From Streptomyces cellostaticus (GTDB taxonomy: Bacteria > Actinomycetota > Actinomycetes > Streptomycetales > Streptomycetaceae), in NCBI RefSeq assembly GCF_001513965.1, contig NZ_KQ948018.1, positions 1-64,000 of the forward strand: DNA of 64,000 nt, given 5' to 3'. The notes below the pieces were generated by a model. That model was not told the DNA's origin, searched no databases, and saw nothing but the letters and a program-made list of their open reading frames with translations. Position 1 is the first letter of the stretch. Every line of letters starts with the position of its first letter. Position numbers and translations under genes: made by a program. Positions 1-7,838 of this stretch are shown here, piece by piece.

Positions 1-20
1 GGGTCCTTTAGGGTCGAGGC

Positions 21-665
21 ATGCGCTATGACCTGATCATCTTCGACAACGACGGCGTCCTGGTGGACAGCGAGCCGATCTCCAACCGGCTGCTGGCCGC
101 CTATCTGACCGAGCTGGGGCACCCGACGTCGTACGAGGAATCGATCCGGGACTACATGGGCTCGGCGATGCACCGGATCCACGACCTCGTCCTGGAGCGG
201 ACCGGGCAGCGGCTGCCCGAGGACTTCGACGACGTCTTCCATGCGCGGGTCTTCGCCGCGTTCGAGCGGGAGTTGAAGCCCGTGGCAGGCGTAGGTGACG
301 TGCTGGAGAAGCTGGCCGCGGACGGGGTGCCGTACTGCGTGGCCTCCTCCGGGAGTCATGAGCGGATCCGGGTGGGGCACCGGACGACGGGACTCGACCG
401 CTGGTTCGCGGCGGAGAAGGTCTTCAGTTCGCAGGATGTGGGGCGGGGCAAGCCGGCGCCCGATCTCTTCCTGTACGCGGCCGAGCGGATGGATGTCGCT
501 CCGGAGCGGTGCGCGGTCGTAGAGGACTCGCCCTTGGGCGTGCAGGCGGCCGTGGCGGCCGGGATGGACGTGTACGGGTTCACCGCGATGACGCCGGCGG
601 AGCGGCTCGCGGGGGCCAGCCAACTCTTCTGTGGCATGGAGGAGTTGGCTGACCTGCTGGTATGA
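21..665 (+). CDS. HAD-superfamily hydrolase (phosphoglycolate/beta-phosphoglucomutase-like)
   Basis: A 214-residue cytoplasmic HAD phosphohydrolase of subfamily IA. Motif I is FDNDGVLVDSEP near residue 8, with the nucleophile and general acid Asp pair. Motif II is the Ser of VASSGS near residue 108. The conserved Lys is in GRGKPAPDLF, and the acidic motif is VVEDSPLGVQAA. An alpha-helical cap lies between motifs I and II. Length is normal for the subgroup. The physiological substrate (a sugar phosphate or phosphoglycolate) cannot be read from the sequence. The ATG start lies only 20 bases into the window, so the upstream context is unseen. Confidence 0.85.
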   Translation: MRYDLIIFDNDGVLVDSEPISNRLLAAYLTELGHPTSYEESIRDYMGSAMHRIHDLVLERTGQRLPEDFDDVFHARVFAAFERELKPVAGVGDVLEKLAADGVPYCVASSGSHERIRVGHRTTGLDRWFAAEKVFSSQDVGRGKPAPDLFLYAAERMDVAPERCAVVEDSPLGVQAAVAAGMDVYGFTAMTPAERLAGASQLFCGMEELADLLV

Positions 666-758
666 CCCGCGCCATCCGGGTGGGGCTGACATTTGTCATG
701 CGGACCACCGGACGATCGTTTCTGGTGGCCGACCCCGCCCGGCGGCGAAGCTAAGGGC

Positions 759-1499
759 ATGACGAAGAACACGGGGATCCAGGGCCGCAGCAACGACCAG
801 AAGCAGAACCCGAGCGTGCTGGACAACTTCAAGCCGCTGCTCGTGGATGTGGCGGTGCCGCTCGGCTCGTACTACCTCTTCAAGGACGCCTTCGGGATGA
901 GCACCTTCGCGGCGCTCGCCTGGAGCAGCGTGGTGCCGGCGGTGCGGACCGTGTGGGGGCTGGTCAAGGAGCGGAAGACCAACGCCCTGGCCGGGCTCAT
1001 CCTGGTCGTCAACCTCGTCTCGCTGCTGCTGAGCTTCGTCTCCGGGGACCCGCGGCTCATGCTCGCCAAGGACGGCGGGGTCAGCAGCACGGTCGCCATC
1101 GGGATCCTGGTCTCCGTCGTACTCGGCAAGCCGATGATGACCGCGGGTATGAAGCCCTTCCTGGTGAAGGGGGACGCGGCCAAGGAGGCCGCCTGGCAGC
1201 GGCTGACGTCCGGGGCGGCGGCCGGGTCCGCGGCCTTCCTGCGCAAGGAGCGGGCGTTCTCCGTCGTGTGGGGTGTGGCGCTGCTCGCCGAGTGCATCGC
1301 GCGGGTCGTGGGCGCGTACACCATTCCCCTGGACACCATGGTGTGGCTCGGCACGGTCTTCCTGATCGGGGCGATGGGGATCGGCTTCGTCGTCGGCGGT
1401 GGCCTGGCCGTCGAGCCGATGGAGAAGATGCTCGCCGCCGAGGTCGAGGCCGAGGCCGGCAAGGCCGAGACGCCCTCGGCCGCCGCCGTCGCTGCCTGA
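759..1499 (+). CDS. VC0807-family integral membrane protein
   Basis: An integral membrane protein of about 246 residues. After a short hydrophilic N-terminus it has about six hydrophobic segments, including LAGLILVVNLVSLLLSFV and the stretch ending GIGFVVGGGLAV, and an Ala/Glu-rich C-terminal tail. The overall pattern matches the VC0807 family, whose function is not established. I chose the ATG at 759, which begins MTKNTGIQG. An upstream TTG at 693 would add a Pro/Trp-rich extension unlike the family. It precedes an MFS gene on the same strand, with about 80 bases between them. Confidence 0.7.
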   Translation: MTKNTGIQGRSNDQKQNPSVLDNFKPLLVDVAVPLGSYYLFKDAFGMSTFAALAWSSVVPAVRTVWGLVKERKTNALAGLILVVNLVSLLLSFVSGDPRLMLAKDGGVSSTVAIGILVSVVLGKPMMTAGMKPFLVKGDAAKEAAWQRLTSGAAAGSAAFLRKERAFSVVWGVALLAECIARVVGAYTIPLDTMVWLGTVFLIGAMGIGFVVGGGLAVEPMEKMLAAEVEAEAGKAETPSAAAVAA

Positions 1500-1580
1500 G
1501 TCGTCGCTCGGTGAAGCTGAAGGAAATTCATCTTTGGCTGGATCTACCCACAGGTACCCCGGGGCCCTACGCTCGCCGCC

Positions 1581-2792
1581 ATGACTGATGTGCTGCGGCG
1601 CGGTAGGGCCTCGTTGGCGTTCAGCTTCTTCGCCCAGGGCGCCGCCTTCGCGCTGCTCGTGACGCGCATCCCGGCCATCCAGGACCGGTACGGCATCTCG
1701 GACGCGCTGCTGCCGGTCTTCCTGGCCGCCGTGCCGATCCTCGCCGGGGCCGGCAGTGTGACGACCGAGCAGCTGGTCAAGCGGGTACGGCCCAGCCGGC
1801 TGTTGCGCTGGTCCCAGCCGGTGGTCCTGCTGGCGCTGCTGGGCGTGGGGGCGGGCGGGCAGCTGGCCGAGCTGGCCGTGGCCCTTGGTGTGTTCGGCCT
1901 TGCGGTCGGTGCGCTGGACGCCTCGATGAACATGCTCGGGGTGAGCCTGCAGCGGACGTACCGGCGCAGCATCATGCTGAGCTTCCACGCCGCCTACAGC
2001 CTGGGCGGGATCGTGGGGGCCTCGCTGGCGTGGGTGGGGGCGCACTGGCATCTGGCGCTGTGGGTGTCGTATCTGCCGGTGGCGGCCGTACTGCTGCCCG
2101 CGGTGCTGGTGGGGAGCCGGTGGTACGTCGACGGGGATCCGGCGCCGGTGGCCGAGGAGCAGGGGGCGGGCGGGGCCGTCGTCTTCAGGCTGCTGCTGCC
2201 GCTGTGTCTGGTGATGACCTTCGCCTACATCGGGGACTCGACGGTCTCCAACTGGAGCGCGAAGTATCTGAAGGACGTGCTGGGCAGTTCCGAGCAGCTG
2301 GCGACCGTGCCGTACAACGTGTACATGGTGACCACGCTGGTGGGGCGGGCCATCGGGGACTTCGGGGTACGGCGGTTCGGGGCGGCCGCGGTCGTACGGC
2401 TCGGGGCGCTGGTGGCGGCCGGCGGGTTCGCGGTGGTGAGCGTGGCGCCGGACGCGTGGGTCGGGATGCTCGGGTTCACCCTGCTGGGGCTGGGGCTGTG
2501 TGTGCTGGTGCCGCAGACGTTCGCGGCGGCGGGGCGGTTGTTCCCAGGGGCTTCGGATGCGGCGATCGCGCGGCTCAACATCTTCAACTACGTGGGTTTC
2601 CTGGTCGGTTCGCCGTTGGTGGGGGCGCTCGGGGATGCGTGGAGCTATCGGGGGGCCATGCTGGTGCCGATGGTGTTGGTGCTGGTGACGCTGGTGTACG
2701 CCAGGTCGTTCGCGGCTCAACCGGACCGATACGGTGGCGGGCATGAGCGGCCGCGCACAGCTGATGTGGGACGAGGCAGTAACGGGCTATGA
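1581..2792 (+). CDS. MFS transporter
   Basis: A 403-residue major facilitator superfamily permease with about twelve transmembrane segments. The first half contains RRGRASLAFSFFAQGAAFA and a long glycine-rich helix, FGLAVGALDASMNMLGV. The DxSMN motif is typical of the YbjJ-like MFS branch. The second half repeats the topology. The substrate is unknown. The final 50 bases overlap the start of the following AcuC-like gene, which suggests co-transcription and possibly translational coupling. Confidence 0.8.
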   Translation: MTDVLRRGRASLAFSFFAQGAAFALLVTRIPAIQDRYGISDALLPVFLAAVPILAGAGSVTTEQLVKRVRPSRLLRWSQPVVLLALLGVGAGGQLAELAVALGVFGLAVGALDASMNMLGVSLQRTYRRSIMLSFHAAYSLGGIVGASLAWVGAHWHLALWVSYLPVAAVLLPAVLVGSRWYVDGDPAPVAEEQGAGGAVVFRLLLPLCLVMTFAYIGDSTVSNWSAKYLKDVLGSSEQLATVPYNVYMVTTLVGRAIGDFGVRRFGAAAVVRLGALVAAGGFAVVSVAPDAWVGMLGFTLLGLGLCVLVPQTFAAAGRLFPGASDAAIARLNIFNYVGFLVGSPLVGALGDAWSYRGAMLVPMVLVLVTLVYARSFAAQPDRYGGGHERPRTADVGRGSNGL

Positions 2793-3915
2793 CTTCGGGC
2801 CGGACCATCCGATGGATCCGGTTCGGCTGGAGCTGACCCGGAAGCTGGTGGGTGCCTTCGGGCTCGACCGGGAGATGGAGGTCGTCGCGGCGAAACCGGC
2901 CGGGGAGTCGACGCTGCGGCTGGTCCACCGGGAGGACTACATCGACGCCGTGAAGGCCGCGTCGGCGGATCCGCGGTCGGCCGACGGGTCGTACGGGCTC
3001 GGTACGGTGGACGATCCCGCGTTCGCCGGGATGCACGAGGTGTCCGCGCTGATCGCGGGGCAGTCGGTGGGGGCGGCGGAGGCGGTGTGGCGGGGGGACG
3101 CCGATCACGCCGTGAACTTCGCGGGCGGGCTGCATCATGCGATGCCCGGCGGTGCGTCGGGGTTCTGTATCTACAACGACGCGTCCCTGGCCATCGCGCG
3201 GCTGTTGGAGCTGGGCGCCGAGCGGGTCGCGTACGTGGACGTCGACGTGCATCACGGGGACGGGGTGCAGGCCGCGTTCTGGGAGGATCCGCGGGTTCTG
3301 ACGATTTCGCTGCACGAGCATCCTCGTACGTTGTTCCCGCAGACCGGGTGGCCGCAGGAGACCGGGGCCGGGGCGGGCGAGGGGGCGGCCGTGAACGTGG
3401 CGTTGCCTGCGGGGACCGGGGATGCGGGGTGGCTGCGGGCGTTTCACGCGGTGGTGCCGGAGCTGCTCGCCGAGTTCCGGCCGCAGGTGGTGGTTTCGCA
3501 GCATGGGGCCGATACGCACTTCGAGGATCCGCTGGCGCATCTTGCGGTGTCGTTGGATGCGCAGCGGGCTGTGCAGGTGGCGTGTCATGAGCTGGCGCAT
3601 GAGCATGCGGGTGGGAAGTGGGTCGCGTTGGGCGGCGGCGGATATGCCGTGGTGGATGTGGTGCCGCGGTCGTGGACGCACCTGGTGGGGATTGCCGCGG
3701 GGCGGGAGGTCGCTCCCGAGGCGGTGATTCCTGAGGGGTGGCGGCGGGACGTGTTCGCCCGGACTCGGCAGTTGGCTCCTCAGCGGATGACTGATGGGCG
3801 GTGGCCGGTGTCCTTTGCTTCCTGGGAGTCGGGGTACGACCCCGCTGATCGCTTGGATCAGGCTGTGCTGGCTGCTCGGCGGGCTGTGTTTCCGATGCGA
3901 GGTCTGCTGCCGTGA
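2743..3915 (+). CDS. acuC: AcuC-like histone-deacetylase-superfamily protein
   Basis: A 390-residue member of the arginase/deacetylase fold family. It shows the active-site His pair in GGLHHAMPGGASGF, the zinc ligands in VDVDVHHGDGVQ, and the late glycine loop LGGGGYAV. In Bacillus, AcuC deacetylates acetyl-CoA synthetase and so controls acetate use. The same role is likely here but is inferred. I start it at the ATG at 2743 (MSGRAQLMWDE). A GTG three codons earlier is possible. The start lies inside the preceding MFS gene. Confidence 0.8.
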   Translation: MSGRAQLMWDEAVTGYDFGPDHPMDPVRLELTRKLVGAFGLDREMEVVAAKPAGESTLRLVHREDYIDAVKAASADPRSADGSYGLGTVDDPAFAGMHEVSALIAGQSVGAAEAVWRGDADHAVNFAGGLHHAMPGGASGFCIYNDASLAIARLLELGAERVAYVDVDVHHGDGVQAAFWEDPRVLTISLHEHPRTLFPQTGWPQETGAGAGEGAAVNVALPAGTGDAGWLRAFHAVVPELLAEFRPQVVVSQHGADTHFEDPLAHLAVSLDAQRAVQVACHELAHEHAGGKWVALGGGGYAVVDVVPRSWTHLVGIAAGREVAPEAVIPEGWRRDVFARTRQLAPQRMTDGRWPVSFASWESGYDPADRLDQAVLAARRAVFPMRGLLP

Positions 3916-3919
3916 GCGT

Positions 3920-3938
3920 CAGGGGGCTCCGCCCCCTG
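3920..3938. terminator. Stem-loop after acuC
   Basis: A perfect inverted repeat, CAGGGGGC-TCC-GCCCCCTG, begins five bases after the acuC stop codon. It lacks a U-tract, as is usual for Streptomyces terminators. The following ~120 bases before the next gene hold only C-rich sequence. Confidence 0.6.
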
Positions 3939-4061
3939 TACCCCCGTTTCCCACTGGCCCACCCGTCTCGGTCGGCTTGAGAAGGCGCCCCATTAGGCCA
4001 ACCGTGCGGTGTTCCCCCGTTCTCGCCCCGGCCCCGCCCCCAATGCGTCACCATCGCAACC

Positions 4062-4877
4062 GTGTTGACCGCCGATGCCCTGCGAGCGCATCTGCTGGCT
4101 GTCGGGCTGGCCGGGGAGGTGGCTACCTCTCGGGAGGACAGTCTTCGTAGCTATCGGCTGTTCGCGGCTCGGGATCCCCGGGTGCTGATCGGGATTGATC
4201 CCGAGTGGCGCTGGGGGCAGCGGGATCTGCTTGAGCTGATGGCGGAGAAGTGCGGGGTTTCGGCCGATCCTCGGCACACTTCGGGGCCGGATGTGATCGA
4301 TCCGGAGCGGACGCTGGCCGCGCTGGACGCGTTCGCGGAGCGGATCCGGAGTGCGGCCCGGCGGGGTGCGCCCGTGCTGTTCGGCACCGGGCATCCGCAT
4401 CGGCTGCTCGGGTTCTACGGCGGCTTGGCGGACGCGCTGTCGGCGGTGGGGTGTGAGGTGCTCACCCCGGCGCAGGGTCGCTGTGTCGACATATTGACCC
4501 GGTTCGGTCTACGCACGCACCGCCTCGACTACGTACGAGGTGTTGCCTTGGTGCGAGAACCGGGGGTCGAGCGCCCCGGTTGTGAGCCGGGTGTGCACAG
4601 CCATTCGCCGCTGCCGGTTCGGGTCGCTCTGGCGGCTGCGGCCGAGGCCGGCGGGCCGCTGCCCGAGCTGGTGATCGGTGACCATGGCTGGGTCTGCGGT
4701 GCAGGTCAGCTGGGGTTCGAGGCGATCGGTCTGGCAGATACGGATGATCCCGCGGTGTTCGTGGGGGAGGCGGAGGGGGTCGTGTCCGTCGCCGTTCCGG
4801 TTGATGATGGCGTGCGGTCTGCTTACTACCGGCCGATGACCCGCTACGTACTCAATCGAGCGTGTCTGTCACAGTAG
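4062..4877 (+). CDS. Conserved hypothetical protein, possibly phosphatase-like
   Basis: A 271-residue soluble protein starting at GTG 4062. Visible features are an early conserved block RVLIGIDPEWRWG, a central nucleotide- or phosphate-binding-like stretch PVLFGTGHPHRLLGFYGGLADAL (written here only as its key residues GTGHPHRLLG) and a C-terminal ELVIGDHGWVCGAGQLG with ADTDDPAVF. Streptomyces orthologues next to bdtA are often called phosphatases, but I see no classical phosphatase signature. The function should be regarded as unknown. It lies just upstream of bdtA on the same strand, separated from it by a 130-base regulatory region. Confidence 0.55.
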   Translation: MLTADALRAHLLAVGLAGEVATSREDSLRSYRLFAARDPRVLIGIDPEWRWGQRDLLELMAEKCGVSADPRHTSGPDVIDPERTLAALDAFAERIRSAARRGAPVLFGTGHPHRLLGFYGGLADALSAVGCEVLTPAQGRCVDILTRFGLRTHRLDYVRGVALVREPGVERPGCEPGVHSHSPLPVRVALAAAAEAGGPLPELVIGDHGWVCGAGQLGFEAIGLADTDDPAVFVGEAEGVVSVAVPVDDGVRSAYYRPMTRYVLNRACLSQ

Positions 4878-4931
4878 GCCGCCGATGGGTGCACCTCTTC
4901 CCCACTCGCATCACCCGCCCCTACATTGGGG

Positions 4932-4959
4932 AGTGAGCACGCAACGACGAAGAGTCACC
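4932..4959. promoter_or_regulatory. Candidate BldD operator upstream of bdtA
   Basis: AGTGA at 4932-4936 and TCACC at 4955-4959, separated by 18 bases, form an imperfect inverted pair. This matches the AGTGA-(n)-TCACC consensus described for BldD targets as I recall it. bdtA is itself a reported BldD target, which makes the match meaningful. It lies 49 bases before the bdtA start, within its promoter or leader. Confidence 0.6.
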
Positions 4960-5007
4960 GGAAGGGGAAGCCGGTGTCCCGTCGAGTGCGGAAGGTTCAG
5001 GTGTGTC

Positions 5008-5217
5008 ATGGCTGCTGACGAGAGGCCTCTGAACGAGGTTGTGTTCCTTACCGTGGCGGAGGTCGCTGCGGTGATGCGAGTGTCGAAGATGACCGTGTAC
5101 CGGCTGGTGCACAGCGGTCATCTGCCCGCGATCCGGGTGGGGCGGTCCTTCCGCGTCCCCGAGCAAGCGGTACACGAGTACCTCCGTGAGAGCTATGTGG
5201 GGGTGGAGACGGCCTGA
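5008..5217 (+). CDS. bdtA: BdtA-like excisionase-family DNA-binding protein
   Basis: A 69-residue protein that is one MerR/excisionase-type winged helix-turn-helix. The signature LTVAEVAAVMRVSKMTVYRL is followed by GHLPAIRVGRSFRVPE. I chose the ATG at 5008 because the domain begins at once after MAADERPLNE; upstream in-frame sequence looks non-coding. The gene corresponds to S. coelicolor bdtA, a BldD-repressed gene near bldN, by sequence type and neighbourhood. Its own targets are not known to me. The next gene downstream encodes a tiny ribosomal protein. Confidence 0.8.
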   Translation: MAADERPLNEVVFLTVAEVAAVMRVSKMTVYRLVHSGHLPAIRVGRSFRVPEQAVHEYLRESYVGVETA

Positions 5218-5329
5218 CGAACGTCCTCGATTACAACCTCAGCGCTCGGGCGGGTAGGCTGGCCCCTCGTAGGTCGTATGGGCCCATGGCGCCCAAACAC
5301 CGAGTGATGAGAAGTGAGCGAGGGTAGTC

Positions 5330-5428
5330 GTGGGCTCTGTTATCAAGAAGCGGCGCAAGCGGATGGCCAAGAAGAAGCACCGCAAGCTGCTCAAGCGCAC
5401 GCGCGTTCAGCGCCGTAACAAGAAGTAA
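5330..5428 (+). CDS. bS22-type 30S ribosomal peptide (AURKAIP1/COX24 domain)
   Basis: A 32-codon gene too short for most ORF callers. It starts at GTG 5330, which I read as [19 protein letters not shown] and so on. About half its residues are Lys or Arg. The [20 protein letters not shown] core is the actinobacterial bS22/AURKAIP1 signature, a peptide bound to the 30S subunit in mycobacteria. A weak purine tract (GAGCGAGGG) precedes the start. A strong terminator hairpin follows 21 bases after the stop, supporting an independent short transcript. Confidence 0.85.
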   Translation: MGSVIKKRRKRMAKKKHRKLLKRTRVQRRNKK

Positions 5429-5449
5429 GCGGCGCCGCGAGAGCGTGTT

Positions 5450-5487
5450 CCTGTGGCCTCCCATCCAAAAGGGTGGGGGGCCACAGG
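5450..5487. terminator. Terminator after the bS22-type gene
   Basis: Arms CCTGTGGCC (5450-5458) and GGCCACAGG (5479-5487) enclose further C-rich/G-rich pairing (TCCCATCC with GGGTGGGG) and an AAAA loop. This is a long, very stable hairpin. It separates the ribosomal peptide gene from the epimerase operon. Confidence 0.75.
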
Positions 5488-5619
5488 TATGTCCGGGGGT
5501 ACCTGGCATATTCCGATCAGGGAATTTCTGTCGCCTCGTGCATCAGGCGGTCATCACAGCGCAACAGCGAACCGCTAGGTTGGCCGTACACGGGGACCGC
5601 GGGAAGGAAGGCGCTGATC

Positions 5620-6681
5620 TTGGGGAAGGTCGTGCTCGTCACCGGAGTGGCCCGGCAACTGGGCGGCCGGTTCGTGCGGCGGATCCAGCGGGACCCGGAA
5701 GTCGACCGGGTGATCGCCGTGGACGCGGTGCCTCCGGCGCACCATCTGGGCGGGGCCGACTTCATCCAGGCCGACATACGGCAGCCCACGATCGCCCGGG
5801 TGCTCGCCGAGACGGGCGCCGACACGGTCGTCCACCTGGATGTGACCGGCACCGCGCTGGGCGGCGGCAGCCGGGCCACGGTCAAGGAGACCAACGTCAT
5901 CGGCACCATGCAGCTGCTCGGCGCCTGTCAGAAGTCGCCGACCGTGCAGCGGCTGGTGATCAAGTCCAGTACGAATGTGTACGGGTCCGCGCCGCGGGAT
6001 CCCGCCGTGTTCACCGAGACGACCCCGCCCAAGTCGCTGCCCAGCGGCGGCTTCGCGAAGGACGCGGTGGAGGTCGAGGGGTATGTGCGCGGGTTCGCCC
6101 GGCGGCGGCCGGACGTCGCCGTGTGCGTGCTGCGGTTCGCCAACATCCTCGGGCCGACCGCGGACACCCCGCTCGCCTCGTACTTCGCGTTGCCCGTCCT
6201 GCCGACCGTGTTCGGCTACGACCCCCGGCTGCAGTTCGTGCACGAGGACGACGTCATCGAGGTGCTGCGGATCGCCTCGCACGAGCCGCGCCGGGGCACC
6301 CTCAACAGCGGCACCTTCAACATCGCCGGGGACGGCGTCCTGCTGCTCTCGCAGTGCTCGCGGCGGCTCGGGCGGCCCACCGTGCCGCTGCTGCTGCCCG
6401 CGGTCACCTGGGCCGGTTCGCTGGTGCGTACGCTGGGCATGACGGACTTCTCCCCGGAGCAGATCCGGCTGCTCACGCACGGCCGGGTGGTGGCCACGGA
6501 CCAGATGCGCGAGACGCTGGGATTCACGCCCAAGTACACGACGGCGGAGACGTTCGCGGACTTCGCGCGCAGCGAAGGACCCGGGCTGCTGCCGCCGGAG
6601 GCCCTCGCAGGGGCCGTGGACCGGATCGCCGCGCTTGCCGCGAAGGGCGGCGGGCACCTCCCGACGCACAGCGCCAACTGA
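5620..6681 (+). CDS. NAD-dependent epimerase/dehydratase (SDR family)
   Basis: An extended short-chain dehydrogenase of about 353 residues. The N-terminal Rossmann motif is VVLVTGVARQLGGRFVRR, followed by DADFIQADIRQP-like aspartate-rich positions and VVHLDVTGTALGGG. I set the start at TTG 5620, giving MGKVVLVTGV, with GGAAGGAAG at 5602-5610 as ribosome site. Starts further upstream read through the terminator region. The usual Tyr-x-x-x-Lys catalytic pair is not obvious (the region reads SSTNVYGSAPRD), so it may be an atypical member. It shares an operon with the acyltransferase gene 14 bases downstream. Confidence 0.75.
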   Translation: MGKVVLVTGVARQLGGRFVRRIQRDPEVDRVIAVDAVPPAHHLGGADFIQADIRQPTIARVLAETGADTVVHLDVTGTALGGGSRATVKETNVIGTMQLLGACQKSPTVQRLVIKSSTNVYGSAPRDPAVFTETTPPKSLPSGGFAKDAVEVEGYVRGFARRRPDVAVCVLRFANILGPTADTPLASYFALPVLPTVFGYDPRLQFVHEDDVIEVLRIASHEPRRGTLNSGTFNIAGDGVLLLSQCSRRLGRPTVPLLLPAVTWAGSLVRTLGMTDFSPEQIRLLTHGRVVATDQMRETLGFTPKYTTAETFADFARSEGPGLLPPEALAGAVDRIAALAAKGGGHLPTHSAN

Positions 6682-6695
6682 GGAGCGCAGCAACG

Positions 6696-7748
6696 ATGGC
6701 GGACGCCAAGGTCATTCCGTTCGACGACGACCGGTCCCGCGGGGGTGCCGCGCAGCGGCCGTCGCGGCGCCGGAGCGCGGGCCGGCGCGGCGCGGCCGGT
6801 GAGTCCGCGCCGGTCGGCGAGGTCCAGCCCCTGCCCACCAGGACCGTCCCGCAGGACGATGTCTCCGTGACCCGGGAGGAACAGCCGTTCGCCGAGCCAC
6901 CCGGCGACGGCGGCCTCGAACGGCGCATCGCGGGCGGCCTGGCCTTCCTGCGCCGCCGGCTGACCGGGGAGTACGAGGTCGACGACTTCGGCTACGACGA
7001 GGAGCTGACCGACCAGGTCCTGATGTCGCTGCTGCGGCCGGTGTACGAGAAGTACTTCCGGGTCGAGGTGAAGGGCGTCGAGAACATCCCGGCCAAGGGC
7101 GGGGCGCTGATCGTCGCCAACCACTCCGGGACGTTGCCGCTGGACGGCCTGATGATGCAGGTCGCCGTGCACGACCACCACCCCGCCGACCGGCATCTAC
7201 GCCTCCTCGCGGCCGACCTGGTCTTCGTCCTCCCGGTGGTCAACGAACTCGCCCGCAAGCTGGGGCACACCCTCGCCTGTGCGGAGGACGCCGAGCGGCT
7301 GCTGGGGCAGGGAGAGCTGGTCGGGGTGATGCCGGAGGGCTTCAAGGGCATCGGGAAACCGTTCGGCGAGCGCTACAAACTCCAGCGGTTCGGCCGGGGC
7401 GGTTTCGTCTCCACCGCACTGCGCCAGGGCGCGCCGATCATCCCCTGCTCGATCGTCGGGGCCGAGGAGATCTACCCGATGATCGGCAACTCCAAGACCC
7501 TGGCCCGGGTGCTGGGTTTCCCGTACTTCCCGCTGACGCCGACGTTCCCGTGGCTCGGGCCGCTCGGGGCGATCCCGCTCCCCACCAAGTGGACGATCCA
7601 GTTCGGCGAGCCGATCCCGACGGACGGCTATCCGCCGGAGGCGGCCGAGGACCCGATGCTGATGTTCAACCTGACGGACCAGGTCAGGGAGCAGATCCAG
7701 CACACGCTGTACAAGCTGCTGGTGCAGCGGCGGTCCGTGTTCTTCTGA
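6696..7748 (+). CDS. Lysophospholipid acyltransferase family protein (PlsC-like)
   Basis: A 350-residue membrane-associated acyltransferase. After a ~90-residue disordered, charged N-terminal extension comes the PlsC domain. It has an NHSGTLPLDG block (the family's H-x4-D catalytic motif), then GVMPEGFKGIGKP (the EG motif) and GAPIIPCSIVGAEE. The likely role is acylating lysophosphatidate or a related lipid. The start is ATG 6696 with AGGAG at 6681. It follows the epimerase in the same operon and ends at a bidirectional terminator facing rsbN. Confidence 0.8.
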   Translation: MADAKVIPFDDDRSRGGAAQRPSRRRSAGRRGAAGESAPVGEVQPLPTRTVPQDDVSVTREEQPFAEPPGDGGLERRIAGGLAFLRRRLTGEYEVDDFGYDEELTDQVLMSLLRPVYEKYFRVEVKGVENIPAKGGALIVANHSGTLPLDGLMMQVAVHDHHPADRHLRLLAADLVFVLPVVNELARKLGHTLACAEDAERLLGQGELVGVMPEGFKGIGKPFGERYKLQRFGRGGFVSTALRQGAPIIPCSIVGAEEIYPMIGNSKTLARVLGFPYFPLTPTFPWLGPLGAIPLPTKWTIQFGEPIPTDGYPPEAAEDPMLMFNLTDQVREQIQHTLYKLLVQRRSVFF

Positions 7749-7785
7749 GTTCTTCCGAGTACTTCCGACCGTCCGGGTACGGCGA

Positions 7786-7818
7786 CGGGGGCGCCCCAGC
7801 TCGGAAAGGGCGCCCCCG
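7786..7818. terminator. Bidirectional terminator between acyltransferase gene and rsbN
   Basis: CGGGGGCGCCC and GGGCGCCCCCG arms separated by 11 bases lie between two convergent genes. They fit a shared rho-independent-type terminator without a U-tract. Confidence 0.7.
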
Positions 7819-7838
7819 CTGTCGTAGGCGTGTGGTGG

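Noticed and set aside
696..2744. A 682-codon minus-strand reading frame opposite the VC0807 and MFS genes
   Set aside because: It is Arg/His/Pro-rich low-complexity sequence with no domain, typical of antisense frames in GC-rich DNA. The plus-strand genes show clear family motifs.
5445..6695. Extension of the acyltransferase frame upstream to 5445
   Set aside because: It would cross a terminator and overlap the epimerase gene in another frame. The translated part is Arg/Gly/Ala-rich noise, and ATG 6696 has a good ribosome site.
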